From Stieleria varia (lineage in GTDB: Bacteria > Planctomycetota > Planctomycetia > Pirellulales > Pirellulaceae): a stretch of DNA of 64,000 nt. Shown one piece after another: positions 49,691 to 57,592 of the stretch (the first letter of the stretch is position 1; every line of letters begins with the position of its first letter). The position numbers and the translations under genes were made by a program. The DNA lies in contig NZ_CP151726.1 in NCBI RefSeq assembly GCF_038443385.1, positions 1,240,001 through 1,304,000 of the forward strand, given 5' to 3'. The notes beneath the pieces were generated by a model. That model saw nothing but the letters and a program-made list of their open reading frames with translations. It was not told the origin of the DNA and ran no database searches.

Positions 49691-50989
49691 TCAAATACTT
49701 TGAATGGTCCAAAGGCTGGGGTCTGCCAGACGCTCACGCACAAATGTTCGTCGCCCCTCTGTTTCTTCGGTCAACGCCAATGCGATTTCGTAGGCGTCTT
49801 CCTCGCTCTTGAACCTCCGCAACCACGTGGCGATTTCACTCGTCGTCAAAGGTGTCAGGATAGGCAGCTCGATCAGTTTTCCTGGATCCAGTGTTTCTTC
49901 GTCGCCCGGCACCGGAGGCTCTTGGAGCAAGGTTTTCCAGGGCTCACCGCTCGACTCTTTGTGCTCCAGTCCGATCAACGTCAAGAGCCGTCGTTTGTGT
50001 CGGCCGTGTAGTTGTCGGATCAGCGGTTGCAACATGTTCTGAACAAACCCATCCAGAGACCCCGCAAATCGCTGCACCATCTGAACTTCCAACAGCACGT
50101 CCACCGAGTCCAGCACCTTGGAAAGATGAAACGCGACCGTTTCGATGTTGTTGCAGTCGTCAACCGCCAGCTCGCGTCCGATCAGGGAGCACACTGCCGC
50201 ACAATGGTCCTCCCGCCAAGCCACACCCAACGGCACGCGGACTCGTCGAATGGTTCGTGTCACCTGACTGAGTCGATGCCAAATTCGTTCCATCAGATCT
50301 TGATGTCCGTAGCCGACTCGACCATGAATCAGCCATGCGGTTTGCTTGGCGACATGCGGCGATGCGATCAACTCAAGGCTTTGCTCGAAGGCAAAAAACT
50401 GCCTCGAACATCCCAAGAACATGTACTCCGACGGATTCGGTCCTCTCGCGTTGCGGCGATCAGCGGCCACCATCGCGCGCAAGCCGCCCCCCTGCCAGGA
50501 ACGCACCGTGTCAATCGCTCGGGACACCAAATGCCCGGGGTCCTTGAACTCGAGGCATCCAAGGGATTCTCTACGAACACGATCTAAGAATTGCTTTTGC
50601 TCGTTCGCTTCGCGTTCCGATTGACTGCCAGCTCGTCTTCTCAATTCGTCAGCAAACTTGGTCGTGGCGTTGGGCACAAACACCGCCAGCGTCTTGCCCG
50701 TCTCATTGGCCCAGTCGTATTCGGCTTCCGTGATCGAGCGCCGTGTCGGCTCCAGGACACTGGGCACCCATCCTCGCCGGTATCCAAACAGGCCCAGGAA
50801 GTGTGTGCTTTGAACGCAAATCATTTGGTAGCACAGATCCACCACCGACTGTTCGTCATCGTCCGAGTCCATCACCCAGTGATCCATCTCGACAGCCGAT
50901 GCGTTGTCGCGAACCACGTTGAGCACCCACTCGCGACAATCCTGATCCATGTCGCCCCGCGTGCTGCTCAAGAACACTTTTACCTGCAT
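49691..50989 (-). CDS. DUF4062 protein with inactive-STAND-like domain (probable effector or sensor of the vWA-MoxR system)
   Basis: The frame runs to 51370, but the ATG at 50989 begins exactly at the domain start QVKVFLSSTRGDMDQDCREW, so I use it: 432 residues. Residues 2-95 are DUF4062, a Rossmannoid TIR-like domain found at the N-terminus of STAND/NLR-like proteins (SSTRGDM, THFLGLFGYRRGW, SITEAEYDWA). Residues about 200-430 resemble a STAND NTPase, but the P-loop reads HGRVGYGHQDL where GxxGxGK[ST] is expected, so ATP binding is probably lost (iSTAND). The second half has VDVLLEVQMVQRF at the Walker B position and a helical end. It is the first gene of the operon with MoxR, vWA and kinase-phosphoesterase. 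DUF4062 may recruit or be the effector; this is inference. Confidence 0.85.
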   Translation of the reverse strand: MQVKVFLSSTRGDMDQDCREWVLNVVRDNASAVEMDHWVMDSDDDEQSVVDLCYQMICVQSTHFLGLFGYRRGWVPSVLEPTRRSITEAEYDWANETGKTLAVFVPNATTKFADELRRRAGSQSEREANEQKQFLDRVRRESLGCLEFKDPGHLVSRAIDTVRSWQGGGLRAMVAADRRNARGPNPSEYMFLGCSRQFFAFEQSLELIASPHVAKQTAWLIHGRVGYGHQDLMERIWHRLSQVTRTIRRVRVPLGVAWREDHCAAVCSLIGRELAVDDCNNIETVAFHLSKVLDSVDVLLEVQMVQRFAGSLDGFVQNMLQPLIRQLHGRHKRRLLTLIGLEHKESSGEPWKTLLQEPPVPGDEETLDPGKLIELPILTPLTTSEIATWLRRFKSEEDAYEIALALTEETEGRRTFVRERLADPSLWTIQSI

Positions 50990-51988
50990 CGTCACTGCTT
51001 CGATTGAAAGACATTCCCGAGGACGGTGATCAGCCCTCAACACATATTCTACGATAATCAATCGGTCGCATTTGGTGATGTCACGGAGAATTCTGCAAGC
51101 TGGACTTCCGGTGCTCCCATGCCTATCAATCATTGTTGATCTCAAGGAACAATTTGGGACGGTACACTTTGTCAATTCGCTGACCAAGTGCTCAGGTCCC
51201 ATCTGAGACTTCACGTAGCAGCGTCTCTCGGAATGTGAAATGTATTGCTGACGTCTTTGATTACCCAGCTGTAAGGGTACTGATTCGTGAGAGCGAAATT
51301 GGATCCCGCAAGGGATCGCAGAAGGTAGCCACGGGTCGCCGAAGGCGCACCCGTGGTGCGCGACGACCATGTTGATTCGACCCCGCAGGGTGTCGCAGAC
51401 TACTCGGAACCTGGGCTCCGACCGCCTTCGGGGTCGGTTCTCGCGAGACCGAATCGACCGGCGATGATCGCTGCGCTCTATCGCCGGCTACCGTCTGAGA
51501 CCGCCTCACGGTCATTTGCAGCAACAATTTTTTTCACATTCCCCGAGACGCTCACCTCAGCGAGCAGCCCGCGATGGTGTCCAGGCTTCAGCCGCTCAGC
51601 ACCACACTCATCACCACACCTTAAATCCATTGCCCCCCTTCTCCCCAAACCCTGGCGAGCCTGCAGCGAGCCAGGATCTGGGGGAGAAGGGCTGGGCACG
51701 AAACCCAATACGCCACGTCACGTAGAAGCATCTCTCCGAGACGCTAACCCCAACGAGCGCAGCGAGGTAACCAACCGTCCCGCGCCACCCAGTTCCAATC
51801 TACAGGCAAGAAGAATCGAAGGCAGGAAGACAACGATCCTGGGGACACGGCACTTTGCCATGTCGACCAAACGTATCGCTTGATGTTGTCCATGGAACAT
51901 GAAAACTTCCTCTGCGCGTGACCGCCCCCAGCTGCGTAAGCAGCGACAGCATAAAGCGTGGGGCGTCAGCCCCACGTCCGACCGACAA
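50990..51988. other. repeat-rich stretch without genes, upstream of the conflict operon
   Basis: No frame here is convincing; the open frames are made of repeats. It contains a CACGTAGCAGCGTCTCTCG element at 51212-51230, a dyad based on CCACGGGT and ACCCGTGG near 51335-51357, and the first copy of an 80-90-base repeat at 51654-51745. The promoter of the DUF4062-MoxR-vWA operon must lie in its first few hundred bases but is not evident. Confidence 0.5.
51654..51745. repeat. dispersed repeat, copy A
   Basis: Shares with 52328-52420 the stretches AGCGAG, AGGATCTGGGGGAGAAGGGC, CACGAA-CCC and TCACGTAG-AGC-TCTCT in the same order. The ending CACGTAGCAGCGTCTC element also occurs alone at 51212 and, inverted, at 54732-54758. 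Confidence 0.75.
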
Positions 51989-52290
51989 TCACCCCATCAA
52001 GCTGCGGAGGCAGCGACAGATACTGCTGAATTCGGTAGATGGGACTCCCTCCAGGTCCGATTCGGGCATCCTGAGATTGCCCTCCGGCATTGCCATCCGC
52101 TCCGGAACACTCGCTTGCACTTCACTCTGCTCCGCGTTCCGCTCATTGAGTCGATCCAGCGGACTGACCACTTTCTTTTCAGGGTCATTCAAGCAGTGCA
52201 GGTAGATCATCGTGGTGCTGATGTCCTCATGCAAATGGTGATGATGCATCCTGCGGTCACGCGGATTTCGCGAATGCCGGTAATGCACCG
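51989..52290 (-). pseudogene. tyrosine recombinase (integron-integrase-like) C-terminal remnant
   Basis: The minus-strand frame encodes HEDISTTMIYLHCLND, then KKVVSPLDRLN. This matches the C-terminal signature of integron and phage tyrosine integrases, in which a His is followed by DVSTTMIYTH with the catalytic Tyr, then a VRSPLD-like tail. Upstream residues that should carry the Arg of HxLR and the core-binding domain are unrecognisable, and no full-length frame exists, so it is a decayed fragment. Its orientation, pointing away from the attC-like sites at 53167-54465, is that of an integron integrase relative to its cassettes. The clear part is about 52120-52215. Confidence 0.6.
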
Positions 52291-52327
52291 ATCTTCCCAC
52301 CACGGCTCCCTTACTCCCACGGATCTT

Positions 52328-52420
52328 GGCGAGCTTCCAGCGAGTCAGGATCTGGGGGAGAAGGGCTGGGGATGAGGGGGCACGAACCCCATCACACACT
52401 TCACGTAGCAGCGTCTCTTG
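52328..52420. repeat. dispersed repeat, copy B
   Basis: Second, diverged copy of the 51654-51745 element in the same orientation. Together the copies bracket the integrase remnant, which suggests that repeat-mediated rearrangement shaped this region. Confidence 0.75.
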
Positions 52421-53166
52421 GGACGGCAGGTGCTATTTTCGTTTCAGAGGGACCTAATCGATTCCGTCCCGAAGGGACATGACAAAATAGAGCGCAGCGT
52501 CGCCCTGGGTAACAGTGCGTCATTACCTCACCAAGCCCCGAAGTGGGCGTTGCCATCCTTGTCACCGGCTGTCCGCAGCCCGAAAGAATCCTTAGCCAAT
52601 TGCCGAGCGTCGTGCCCCATCCCCAAACCTCCCAAACCAAGTCATCGCACCAGAGAAGTGTCTCGATCCGCCAAGAAATGGGGAGAGACCGGATCTTCAA
52701 AACCATTTGGCGGGGAATCTCCCCACCAGAACTTGCCATCGGCGCTCGATGTGGGGATAATCCAGAAAAGCCCCGCAAGACTTTGCGGCAAATATCCCCC
52801 ATCCCTGTTCTTGTCCCCGTATCATGCGGTGATAAACAAGTTCTGTCGTCGCAGTGTTCGATGGTCGCATCGAATCAACCTGATCAACGAATCCAACGAG
52901 TTGGATGATCTTGGGGCCGACAATCTTACGTTGATTTCGGCGAAGCGATCTCTCGCTGATCTGTTGCGAGGTCGATTCAGTACTCGATCATTTGACGCCA
53001 TTGGATCGCGTGTGACGGTCCGGCTTCGGCATTCGACTTCGGCCACATCGTCGGCGGGGCAGAATCAGGAGCGGAATCCAAGACTCGATTTGCACTGACG
53101 TCTCAGCGGACGATACAATCCATCGGTCGCATCCGCGCGGATCGGTTCCGCCATCGGAAGACGAAA
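52421..53166. other. non-coding stretch between integrase remnant and first attC-like site
   Basis: About 750 bases where the rest of the integrase, its promoter and an attI site would lie in an intact integron. The visible frames do not look like protein families, and I recognise no integrase N-terminus or attI. Part is made of short planctomycete-type repeats (CCCGAAGGGAC and similar). Confidence 0.4.
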
Positions 53167-53250
53167 GAACCATGCGATGGTACGGAGCGTCGGTGGTCAG
53201 CAATTTGACATGGATGCCCATCTCCCGACGCCCGCACATCGCGGGCGTTC
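53167..53250 (+). other. attC-like site 0 (84 bases)
   Basis: Left arm GAAC-cat-GCGAT-G-gta-CGGAG-CGTCGG and right arm CCGACG-CCCG-cac-ATCGC-gggc-GTTC pair end to end. The G at 53179 has no partner in the right arm, like the extrahelical base of attC sites. The site ends in CGTT, 17 bases before a small gene begins. Confidence 0.65.
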
Positions 53251-53266
53251 CACGAGTTCGCATCAC

Positions 53267-53671
53267 ATGAAAACAGTCCGCTGGATCGTGGTCGCAGCTG
53301 GGGGTGCCCTCCTTCTCGCTTGGATGTCCGGAGTTGTTGGGTTTCACTACACACGTGTAGTTGACGACGAGCCGCTGCAAAATCCAGTCGAAGTAATCGG
53401 AGTTGTTGAAAACCAACTCTACCTTTCAGACTTGCGAGTTATCAAACTTCAGACCGGCTCGCACGAGCAGCTGCTGGAAGCAATCACTCAGTCTGCCTAC
53501 CAAGTTGATATTCAGGGAACTGAGCCGTATGTTACCCTATACGCCCGCACGAACCGCTGGGTTTGCGGCACACCTTGGGCTCAACCGATTCGAATTCCAC
53601 TTATACCCGAGACGGTCTACCGAAATCGCCGTGAGATGATAGGGTATGGCGAGTTCGTTGAGCAAAAGTGA
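53267..53671 (+). CDS. cassette-like gene 1: small membrane-anchored protein, unknown
   Basis: The open frame starts at 53177 inside the attC-like site, but the ATG at 53267 begins a good membrane anchor (KTVRWIVVAAGGALLLAWMS), giving 134 residues. The rest is a small mixed domain with NPVEVIGVVENQLYLSDLRV, LQTGSHEQLLEAI and a TRNRWVCGTPW-like stretch holding one Cys. I recognise no family. The gene lies between two attC-like sites (53167-53250 and 53727-53810) in the orientation expected for an integron cassette, starting 17 bases after the first site. Gene cassettes in environmental integrons usually encode such short unknown proteins. It may use a promoter upstream of the site. Confidence 0.6.
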   Translation: MKTVRWIVVAAGGALLLAWMSGVVGFHYTRVVDDEPLQNPVEVIGVVENQLYLSDLRVIKLQTGSHEQLLEAITQSAYQVDIQGTEPYVTLYARTNRWVCGTPWAQPIRIPLIPETVYRNRREMIGYGEFVEQK

Positions 53672-53726
53672 GTGCTTGCTGCATAGCTTCGACACTTACT
53701 CGCCCCAGCTTGATTTCTGCAACGCG

Positions 53727-53810
53727 GAACAATCGGATGCACGACGAGTCGCCGAGTCGTGGTTATTGAAATGGAGGATCGCTCGCGGCGACCGCGTGAT
53801 CCGTGCCGTT
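53727..53810 (+). other. attC-like site 1 (84 bases)
   Basis: Left arm GAAC-aat-CGGAT-G-CAC and TCGCCG pair with right arm CGGCGA, GTG-ATCCG and GTT. The unpaired G at 53739 is at offset 12, exactly as in site 0. The length is identical to site 0 although the sequence differs, as expected of attC sites conserved in fold and not in sequence. It is followed by ACCCGAC and the start of the next gene. Confidence 0.7.
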
Positions 53811-53827
53811 ACCCGACAGGACTAGTC

Positions 53828-54385
53828 ATGAACATTCGAGCTGGAATACTCGTTGTCCTTCAGTTGATTGCCACGGTCACTACCGGGGATGACGTTACTC
53901 CACTGGACATTGGGAGCGAGTCCAGGGACGGAATATTGCGATATAGCGGTCCATTTAGCAACGACTTCCCTGGATCGGAATTGCAATTCGAACTCTCTTT
54001 CGGTCATGCCGAATTTTCGACTCGGAATGTCTTTTTCTTGGCAAGCGATTTTCAGCGTCACCCATTTTGGATTGACGTCGACGGACTTGAGAAACTATCT
54101 GCACTGGAGAAGGTTGTGGCTGCCTACAGTGCAGGGAAGAGAACGCCACCACCGGAAGTATTGAAGAGTCTAAACGGTTCATTTGCTGTATTTGCGTTCC
54201 GCACTACTTCCGGAACCGTAGGTAAGATGTGGCCGGGAGCTTCTTGGGTTTTAGTTGTAAAATCAGCTGAACCTGATGCAGCAAAAGTCTTACTGGATCG
54301 CATAGATGATGATCGTCCGCCTGAAGCAAGGGTATTCAAGTCAATTAAGAAACTTGATTCGTCAATGCACCCACTGGGCGGATAA
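53828..54385 (+). CDS. cassette-like gene 2: small exported protein, unknown
   Basis: The frame opens at 53759 inside the attC-like site; the ATG at 53828, 17 bases after the site end, begins a signal peptide (NIRAGILVVLQLIATVTTGD), giving 185 residues. The mature part has DVTPLDIGSESRDGILRYSG, LQFELSFGHAEFSTRNVFFL and SFAVFAFRTTSGTVGKMWPG, a beta-rich small domain, then a helical AEPDAAKVLLDRIDDD. I recognise no family. Its TAA stop is inside the left edge of attC-like site 2, a usual feature of integron cassettes. So one gene, one site, starting and ending at equivalent positions: a complete cassette. Function unknown; exported or periplasmic. Confidence 0.65.
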   Translation: MNIRAGILVVLQLIATVTTGDDVTPLDIGSESRDGILRYSGPFSNDFPGSELQFELSFGHAEFSTRNVFFLASDFQRHPFWIDVDGLEKLSALEKVVAAYSAGKRTPPPEVLKSLNGSFAVFAFRTTSGTVGKMWPGASWVLVVKSAEPDAAKVLLDRIDDDRPPEARVFKSIKKLDSSMHPLGG

Positions 54386-54465
54386 GCAAGGCATGAACAC
54401 GGAGTCGCCGATCACGTGTTTTCGAATGGACCATTTACCTCGGCGCCCCGGTTATGCCCAACGTT
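54383..54465 (+). other. attC-like site 2 (83 bases)
   Basis: Left arm TAAG-caa-GGCAT-G-AAC-acGGAG-TCGCCGA pairs with right arm TCGGCG-CCCCG-GTT-ATGCC-caac-GTT. The unpaired G at 54395 is again at offset 12. The right end GTTGAAC fits the GTTRRRY core consensus of attC. The left core carries AAG where AAC is expected. Confidence 0.65.
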
Positions 54466-54589
54466 GAACTTAATCGGGTCTCTGTTGGTTGAGTTTGTGA
54501 AGAGTCTGGCAGTGGATTGCTGATCGTTCTTCGGGGCAATTGACGGCTATCTTCTATGACCGACTTCGCGGTCGGGGGAGTCGTGTTGT

Positions 54590-54733
54590 ATGAACGGCGT
54601 CTTTGCTGTGCTGATGCTGATGGGTTGGGCGATGGTTTTCGGTTGTGTCGGCGGATTCGCCTACGCCTGCGGCTGTGCGTTAAACGAGATTGGCGGATGG
54701 CGGCGTGACTGCTCGCTGCGCTCGTTGGGGTAG
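54590..54733 (+). CDS. very small hydrophobic protein, doubtful
   Basis: A 47-codon frame: one hydrophobic helix (MLMGWAMVFGCVGGFAYACG) and a basic tail that runs into the dispersed CGCTCGTTGGGGTAGCG repeat, which provides the stop. It sits in cassette position after attC-like site 2. The repeat-derived end and the small size make it uncertain. Confidence 0.25.
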   Translation: MNGVFAVLMLMGWAMVFGCVGGFAYACGCALNEIGGWRRDCSLRSLG

Positions 54734-54758
54734 CGTCTCGGAGAGACGCTGCTACGTG
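54732..54758. repeat. palindromic dispersed repeat AGCGTCTC-gga-GAGACGCT
   Basis: Perfect 8-base stem (54732-54750) followed by GCTACGTG. It is the inverse of the CACGTAGCAGCGTCTCTC element found at 51212, 51716 and 52401, so it belongs to the same dispersed family. Confidence 0.75.
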
Positions 54759-54793
54759 CTAGCCGGTCAGTCGATTCACCACCGGCACGGCCG

Positions 54794-55111
54794 ATGGAGT
54801 CTGTTCCATCGTTGCCAGAGTGCGTGTACTGCGGGAGCATCGAGCTAAGCTTGCTGCGTGAGACGCCCAAGCCGACATGGAAAGAGCTGTTCTGGCGGGA
54901 GAGTGAGACGTGTCCGGAGTGGTACGCGGAGCGTCAGCGGGAGTCGCACCGCGAGTTCTGGACGGCCCACTACGGTTCGGATGATTACGACTGGTACCTG
55001 GAAACGCAGGTAGAAGTCGCAAAGGAAACGGGGCCGGAACCGGCAAAAGCGATGCAGATGTACCTGCCTGGTTTGACACCGGGAGTGTCGTTTGAGATAG
55101 AATCTTTTTGA
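54794..55111 (+). CDS. small soluble protein with N-terminal CxxC, unknown
   Basis: 105 residues starting at ATG. It begins ESVPSLPECVYCGSIELSLL, a CxxC pair that could bind zinc or be a redox pair; only two Cys of a possible four are there, plus one more Cys in ESETCPEWYAERQ. The rest is strongly helical and rich in Glu, Arg, Trp and Tyr (SHREFWTAHYGSDDYDWYLE) and ends in a hydrophobic PGLTPGVSFEIE. There is no signal peptide. Composition and codon use look coding. It lies after attC-like site 2 in the same orientation as the other small genes and may be another cassette gene, although I could not find a clear attC after it. Unknown function. Confidence 0.55.
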   Translation: MESVPSLPECVYCGSIELSLLRETPKPTWKELFWRESETCPEWYAERQRESHREFWTAHYGSDDYDWYLETQVEVAKETGPEPAKAMQMYLPGLTPGVSFEIESF

Positions 55112-55173
55112 GGCGGATTGGACGCTCCGATCCAAGTCCTACGGGACGTCAACCTCCGACAAAGCTCAACGCC

Positions 55174-55210
55174 CGATCTATGCATGCACGTCCTGTGCCT
55201 GCATAGATCG
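55174..55210. repeat. 11-base perfect hairpin before the four-span membrane protein gene
   Basis: CGATCTATGCA (55174-55184) and TGCATAGATCG (55200-55210) with a 15-base loop. It is followed at 55225 by CGTTACCCGAC, the same string that ends attC-like site 1, so a degenerate cassette boundary is possible. Confidence 0.6.
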
Positions 55211-55242
55211 CAATTCGTTCAATTCGTTACCCGACTGAACTT

Positions 55243-55743
55243 ATGCTCTCTCTGCGTTTCGCCTTGATTGCCGTCGCGTACACTGCCCTCTCGGTTGCGG
55301 CGATGAATCTGCAAACGCGCCCTTGGGTATCAGGGCTTTCGCTCGCGACGACGCTTTACATTCTTTATGGCTTTGCAGCCGCCATCCTCGGCCCAGTTAT
55401 TGGCCGCCCTTTCTGGATCGGCTTCACTGCCTTTGCGTTCGGCTGGTTCTACTTGCACCACGGGCATCCGGGACGTGAATTCTATTCAGCACCCGCCACC
55501 GCTACGGAATACCTCGCAGGCCCGGATGACGTATACTTTGACCGGAGTTCGTACGAAGACCCAAATTACGATGGCTATTCCGGTGCGACATACCCTGAAC
55601 GTCGCCGCACAGCAAACCGAAAGCGTTTGCGATACATTGCTAATTGCATCGCGTCCGTCACTTTTGGCGTTGCTGGTGGCATGTTAGGCGTTTCGCTTGA
55701 TCGGCGGCGTCGACTCGGTCACGCACTTCAAGAGGGCGGGTAA
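55243..55743 (+). CDS. small multi-span membrane protein, unknown (possible cassette gene)
   Basis: 166 residues. Hydrophobic segments: about 1-25 (LRFALIAVAYTALSVAAM), 30-55 (LSLATTLYILYGFAAAILG), 58-75 (RPFWIGFTAFAFGWFYL) and 135-155 (IANCIASVTFGVAGGMLGVS), separated by a polar, Tyr/Asp-rich loop (PDDVYFDRSSYEDPNYDGYS). The end is basic. I recognise no family. It starts 8 bases after the string CGTTACCCGAC that also closes attC-like site 1, and shares orientation with the other small genes of the region. Directly after its stop begins the group II intron-like remnant on the other strand. Probably an inner-membrane protein; role unknown. Confidence 0.6.
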   Translation: MLSLRFALIAVAYTALSVAAMNLQTRPWVSGLSLATTLYILYGFAAAILGPVIGRPFWIGFTAFAFGWFYLHHGHPGREFYSAPATATEYLAGPDDVYFDRSSYEDPNYDGYSGATYPERRRTANRKRLRYIANCIASVTFGVAGGMLGVSLDRRRRLGHALQEGG

Positions 55744-55841
55744 CCATGCCAATCGGGATAGGGGCCCGGTTGCCCGGGACCCCTCCCACAACACCTAGCA
55801 TGCGGGTCCGCACTAGATCGATGAATACAGTGCGTTTCGCC

Positions 55842-56490
55842 TCAAGGATGCAAGCGATAGCCAGCACTCTTCAAGAATAAACAAGCCCTCAGCGGCCAGA
55901 TACTCGTTGGATAAAGCTCACTGGACACCTGACGTCGTGGAAAGACGCTCTGCCTGCCAACCAACACGAGCCCTTGCCGCTCATCGCAAAGCCACGAGCG
56001 ACACGATAAGACACGCCCAACGACATCAGTTTCTTCAGACGGGTCTTCGATTTCCGCCACTGTTTCCAGTAACAGGCGCGTACCCGACGGCCTGCGTTGA
56101 TCAGTTTTGGGGCATTTGTCCAAGTTGGTGAACGTTGTCTTCATTTGATCCAACGCGAAGTACCCTAACCAGCCCCGTGCGTAGGATGCGAAAGCCTTGT
56201 AACGCAATTCCATCGAGACGCCTCGGTTTCTACTTAAGATCTCCGAGGCACGCTCTTTGAATGCCTTCAGCTTCTTACCACTGACCCGTATTTGGCCGCC
56301 GTAGCCACGAAACTCATAGCCCACGTACTCAAGCCCATCCGTTTTGCGGATGTTGCTCTTGTCGTGGTTGACGGTCAACTTCAATCGGTCGGTCAAGAAG
56401 CGTTCAACGCTCGCGTACACACGTTGCGACGCCGCTTCCGTCTTCGTGAAAATCACGAAGTCGTCCGCATAGCTGTTACCATTCGTTCGA
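55842..56490 (-). pseudogene. group II intron reverse transcriptase/maturase remnant
   Basis: The minus-strand frame has the reverse transcriptase active site SYADDFVIFTKTEAA, LKLTVNHDKSNIRK, LEYVGYEFRGYGG and the thumb/maturase motif KAFASYARGWLGYFALDQMK. After about 56115 the homology continues in a second frame (ACYWKQWRKSKTRLKKLMSL, then VARGFAMSGKG), and after about 55930 in a third frame (ALSNEYLAAEGLF). So there are at least two frameshifts. The fingers/palm part before YADD is gone, replaced by hairpin repeats at 56506-56726. The sequence on the 3' side (55747-55800, minus strand GTCCCGGGCAACCGGGCCCC) looks like the end of the intron's open-frame domain. It is a dead element. Confidence 0.85.
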
Positions 56491-56505
56491 TTTGACCAGA
56501 CTCCA

Positions 56506-56726
56506 ACCGGCCTCGTGCCGGTGGTGAATCCGACTGACTGGCTACGACACCGCAGGCCAATCGAACCCCATCTCCCCACTGGCCTCGTGCCAGTGGCAAC
56601 GGGATGAACGCGACTTGAGATGGCCAGTGATCGTCCTGCTTCCACCGGCACGAGTCCGGAGGGGAGCCAAGAGAATCGACCGCTTCTTTGTAGCACATCA
56701 GTCTTGCTTCCACCGGGCCAAGCCCG
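56506..56726. repeat. cluster of REP-like hairpins
   Basis: ACCGGC-ctcgt-GCCGGT at 56506-56522, CACTGGC-ctcgt-GCCAGTG at 56577-56595, CCGG-cacgagt-CCGG near 56645-56659 and CCGGGC-caa-GCCCGG at 56712-56726. The first two share the CTCGT loop with compensatory stem changes, so they are related elements. They occupy the place of the missing reverse transcriptase N-terminus. Confidence 0.75.
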
Positions 56727-57503
56727 GGTGCAGAGCGTGGAAGCAAGTCATTCGTGAGGACTGTCCCCATTCGTTCCAACTCTTCCCAGAGGGAGAGTTG
56801 TTGCGTTGGGTCGTCTTGGCGTGAATGCGTCTGGAGACGAATTGCGTTGAACCTTGTCCGAATCAGCGGGATTGCCCCTATGACCCGGACGGTTCTCGGC
56901 GGCTATCCAGCTTGACGCTCGAATTCGCAGGCTTCCTCCCCACGGTTTGTCACCTTGTGCGCAGTTGCCGGGCATCTTGGAGACAGGGCCGTGCATTATC
57001 ATCCGCCCAAAGGATTAGAGTATTGGAAACGGAAGGCCGATGCGATCGAACCAGGAATGACTGAATTCGCATTGCGGCGTCACATTCCACAAACCACTTG
57101 CTTGACGAATTCATCTCAATAAATGTGGAACTCTCGAAAGTTCTTTCACTCAGAATCTTGTCATGACCGACCGCATTCGCATTGACAAAATGCGGTTCAG
57201 TGGCGAGAACGAACCGTGACATACACGTGCGGACTGGCAAGGTTTGATTGACGCGCGGAGGGCGATCCCGCTTGGGCAACTGGCAGCCACAGGGTAGTAA
57301 AGAGTGTTGCAGCGGCCTGGGTTCTTGAGGCTTATCGTGCTTTTTGAGGCATGCATGCTTTCTTTGCTGGGATGCGGTGCAGTCCTCTGCGACCGCCTTT
57401 GGGGTCGGTCGGTGTGGAGCTGACCGTCGGTGCGCTGTCGCGACCGACGGCTATCGTCTTTGACTGGCTTCGCGGTGAGGTTAGCAGACGTTGCTTCATT
57501 GCT
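56727..57503. other. gene-free stretch, intron or repeat debris
   Basis: No convincing gene. The minus strand may hold the 5' ribozyme part of the decayed group II intron (GC-rich dyads such as GCACGGCCCTG and GCCCGGC near 56960-57000), but I cannot fold it reliably. Further on are copies of GACCGCCTTTGGGGTCG-type short repeats near 57389-57408. Confidence 0.4.
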
Positions 57504-57558
57504 TGTACAATAATGCCTGTACAATACTGGTCACTGAAAACCGGGCTGGTCACTGAAA
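57504..57558. promoter_or_regulatory. two pairs of direct repeats before the DUF1111 operon
   Basis: TGTACAATA at 57504-57512 and 57518-57526, then CTGGTCACTGAAA at 57527-57539 and 57546-57558 (19-base period). They end 34 bases before the GTG start of the exported protein gene. The TACAAT cores also resemble -10 boxes. Confidence 0.5.
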
Positions 57559-57592
57559 TGTCGGCTTGTACCACGTCTCCTATCATGCTGCC

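Noticed and set aside
51353-51883. 176-codon plus-strand frame in the repeat region
   Set aside because: It is Pro/Ser/Arg-rich, runs through dispersed repeats and has no recognisable domain or start signal.
52418-53098. 226-codon plus-strand frame considered as a cassette gene or integrase part
   Set aside because: No family resemblance, low-complexity composition, and it crosses planctomycete-type short repeats.
55112-55242. Possible fourth attC site before the membrane protein gene
   Set aside because: The right-end string CGTTACCCGAC is present, but no left arm pairs with it in the pattern of the other three sites.
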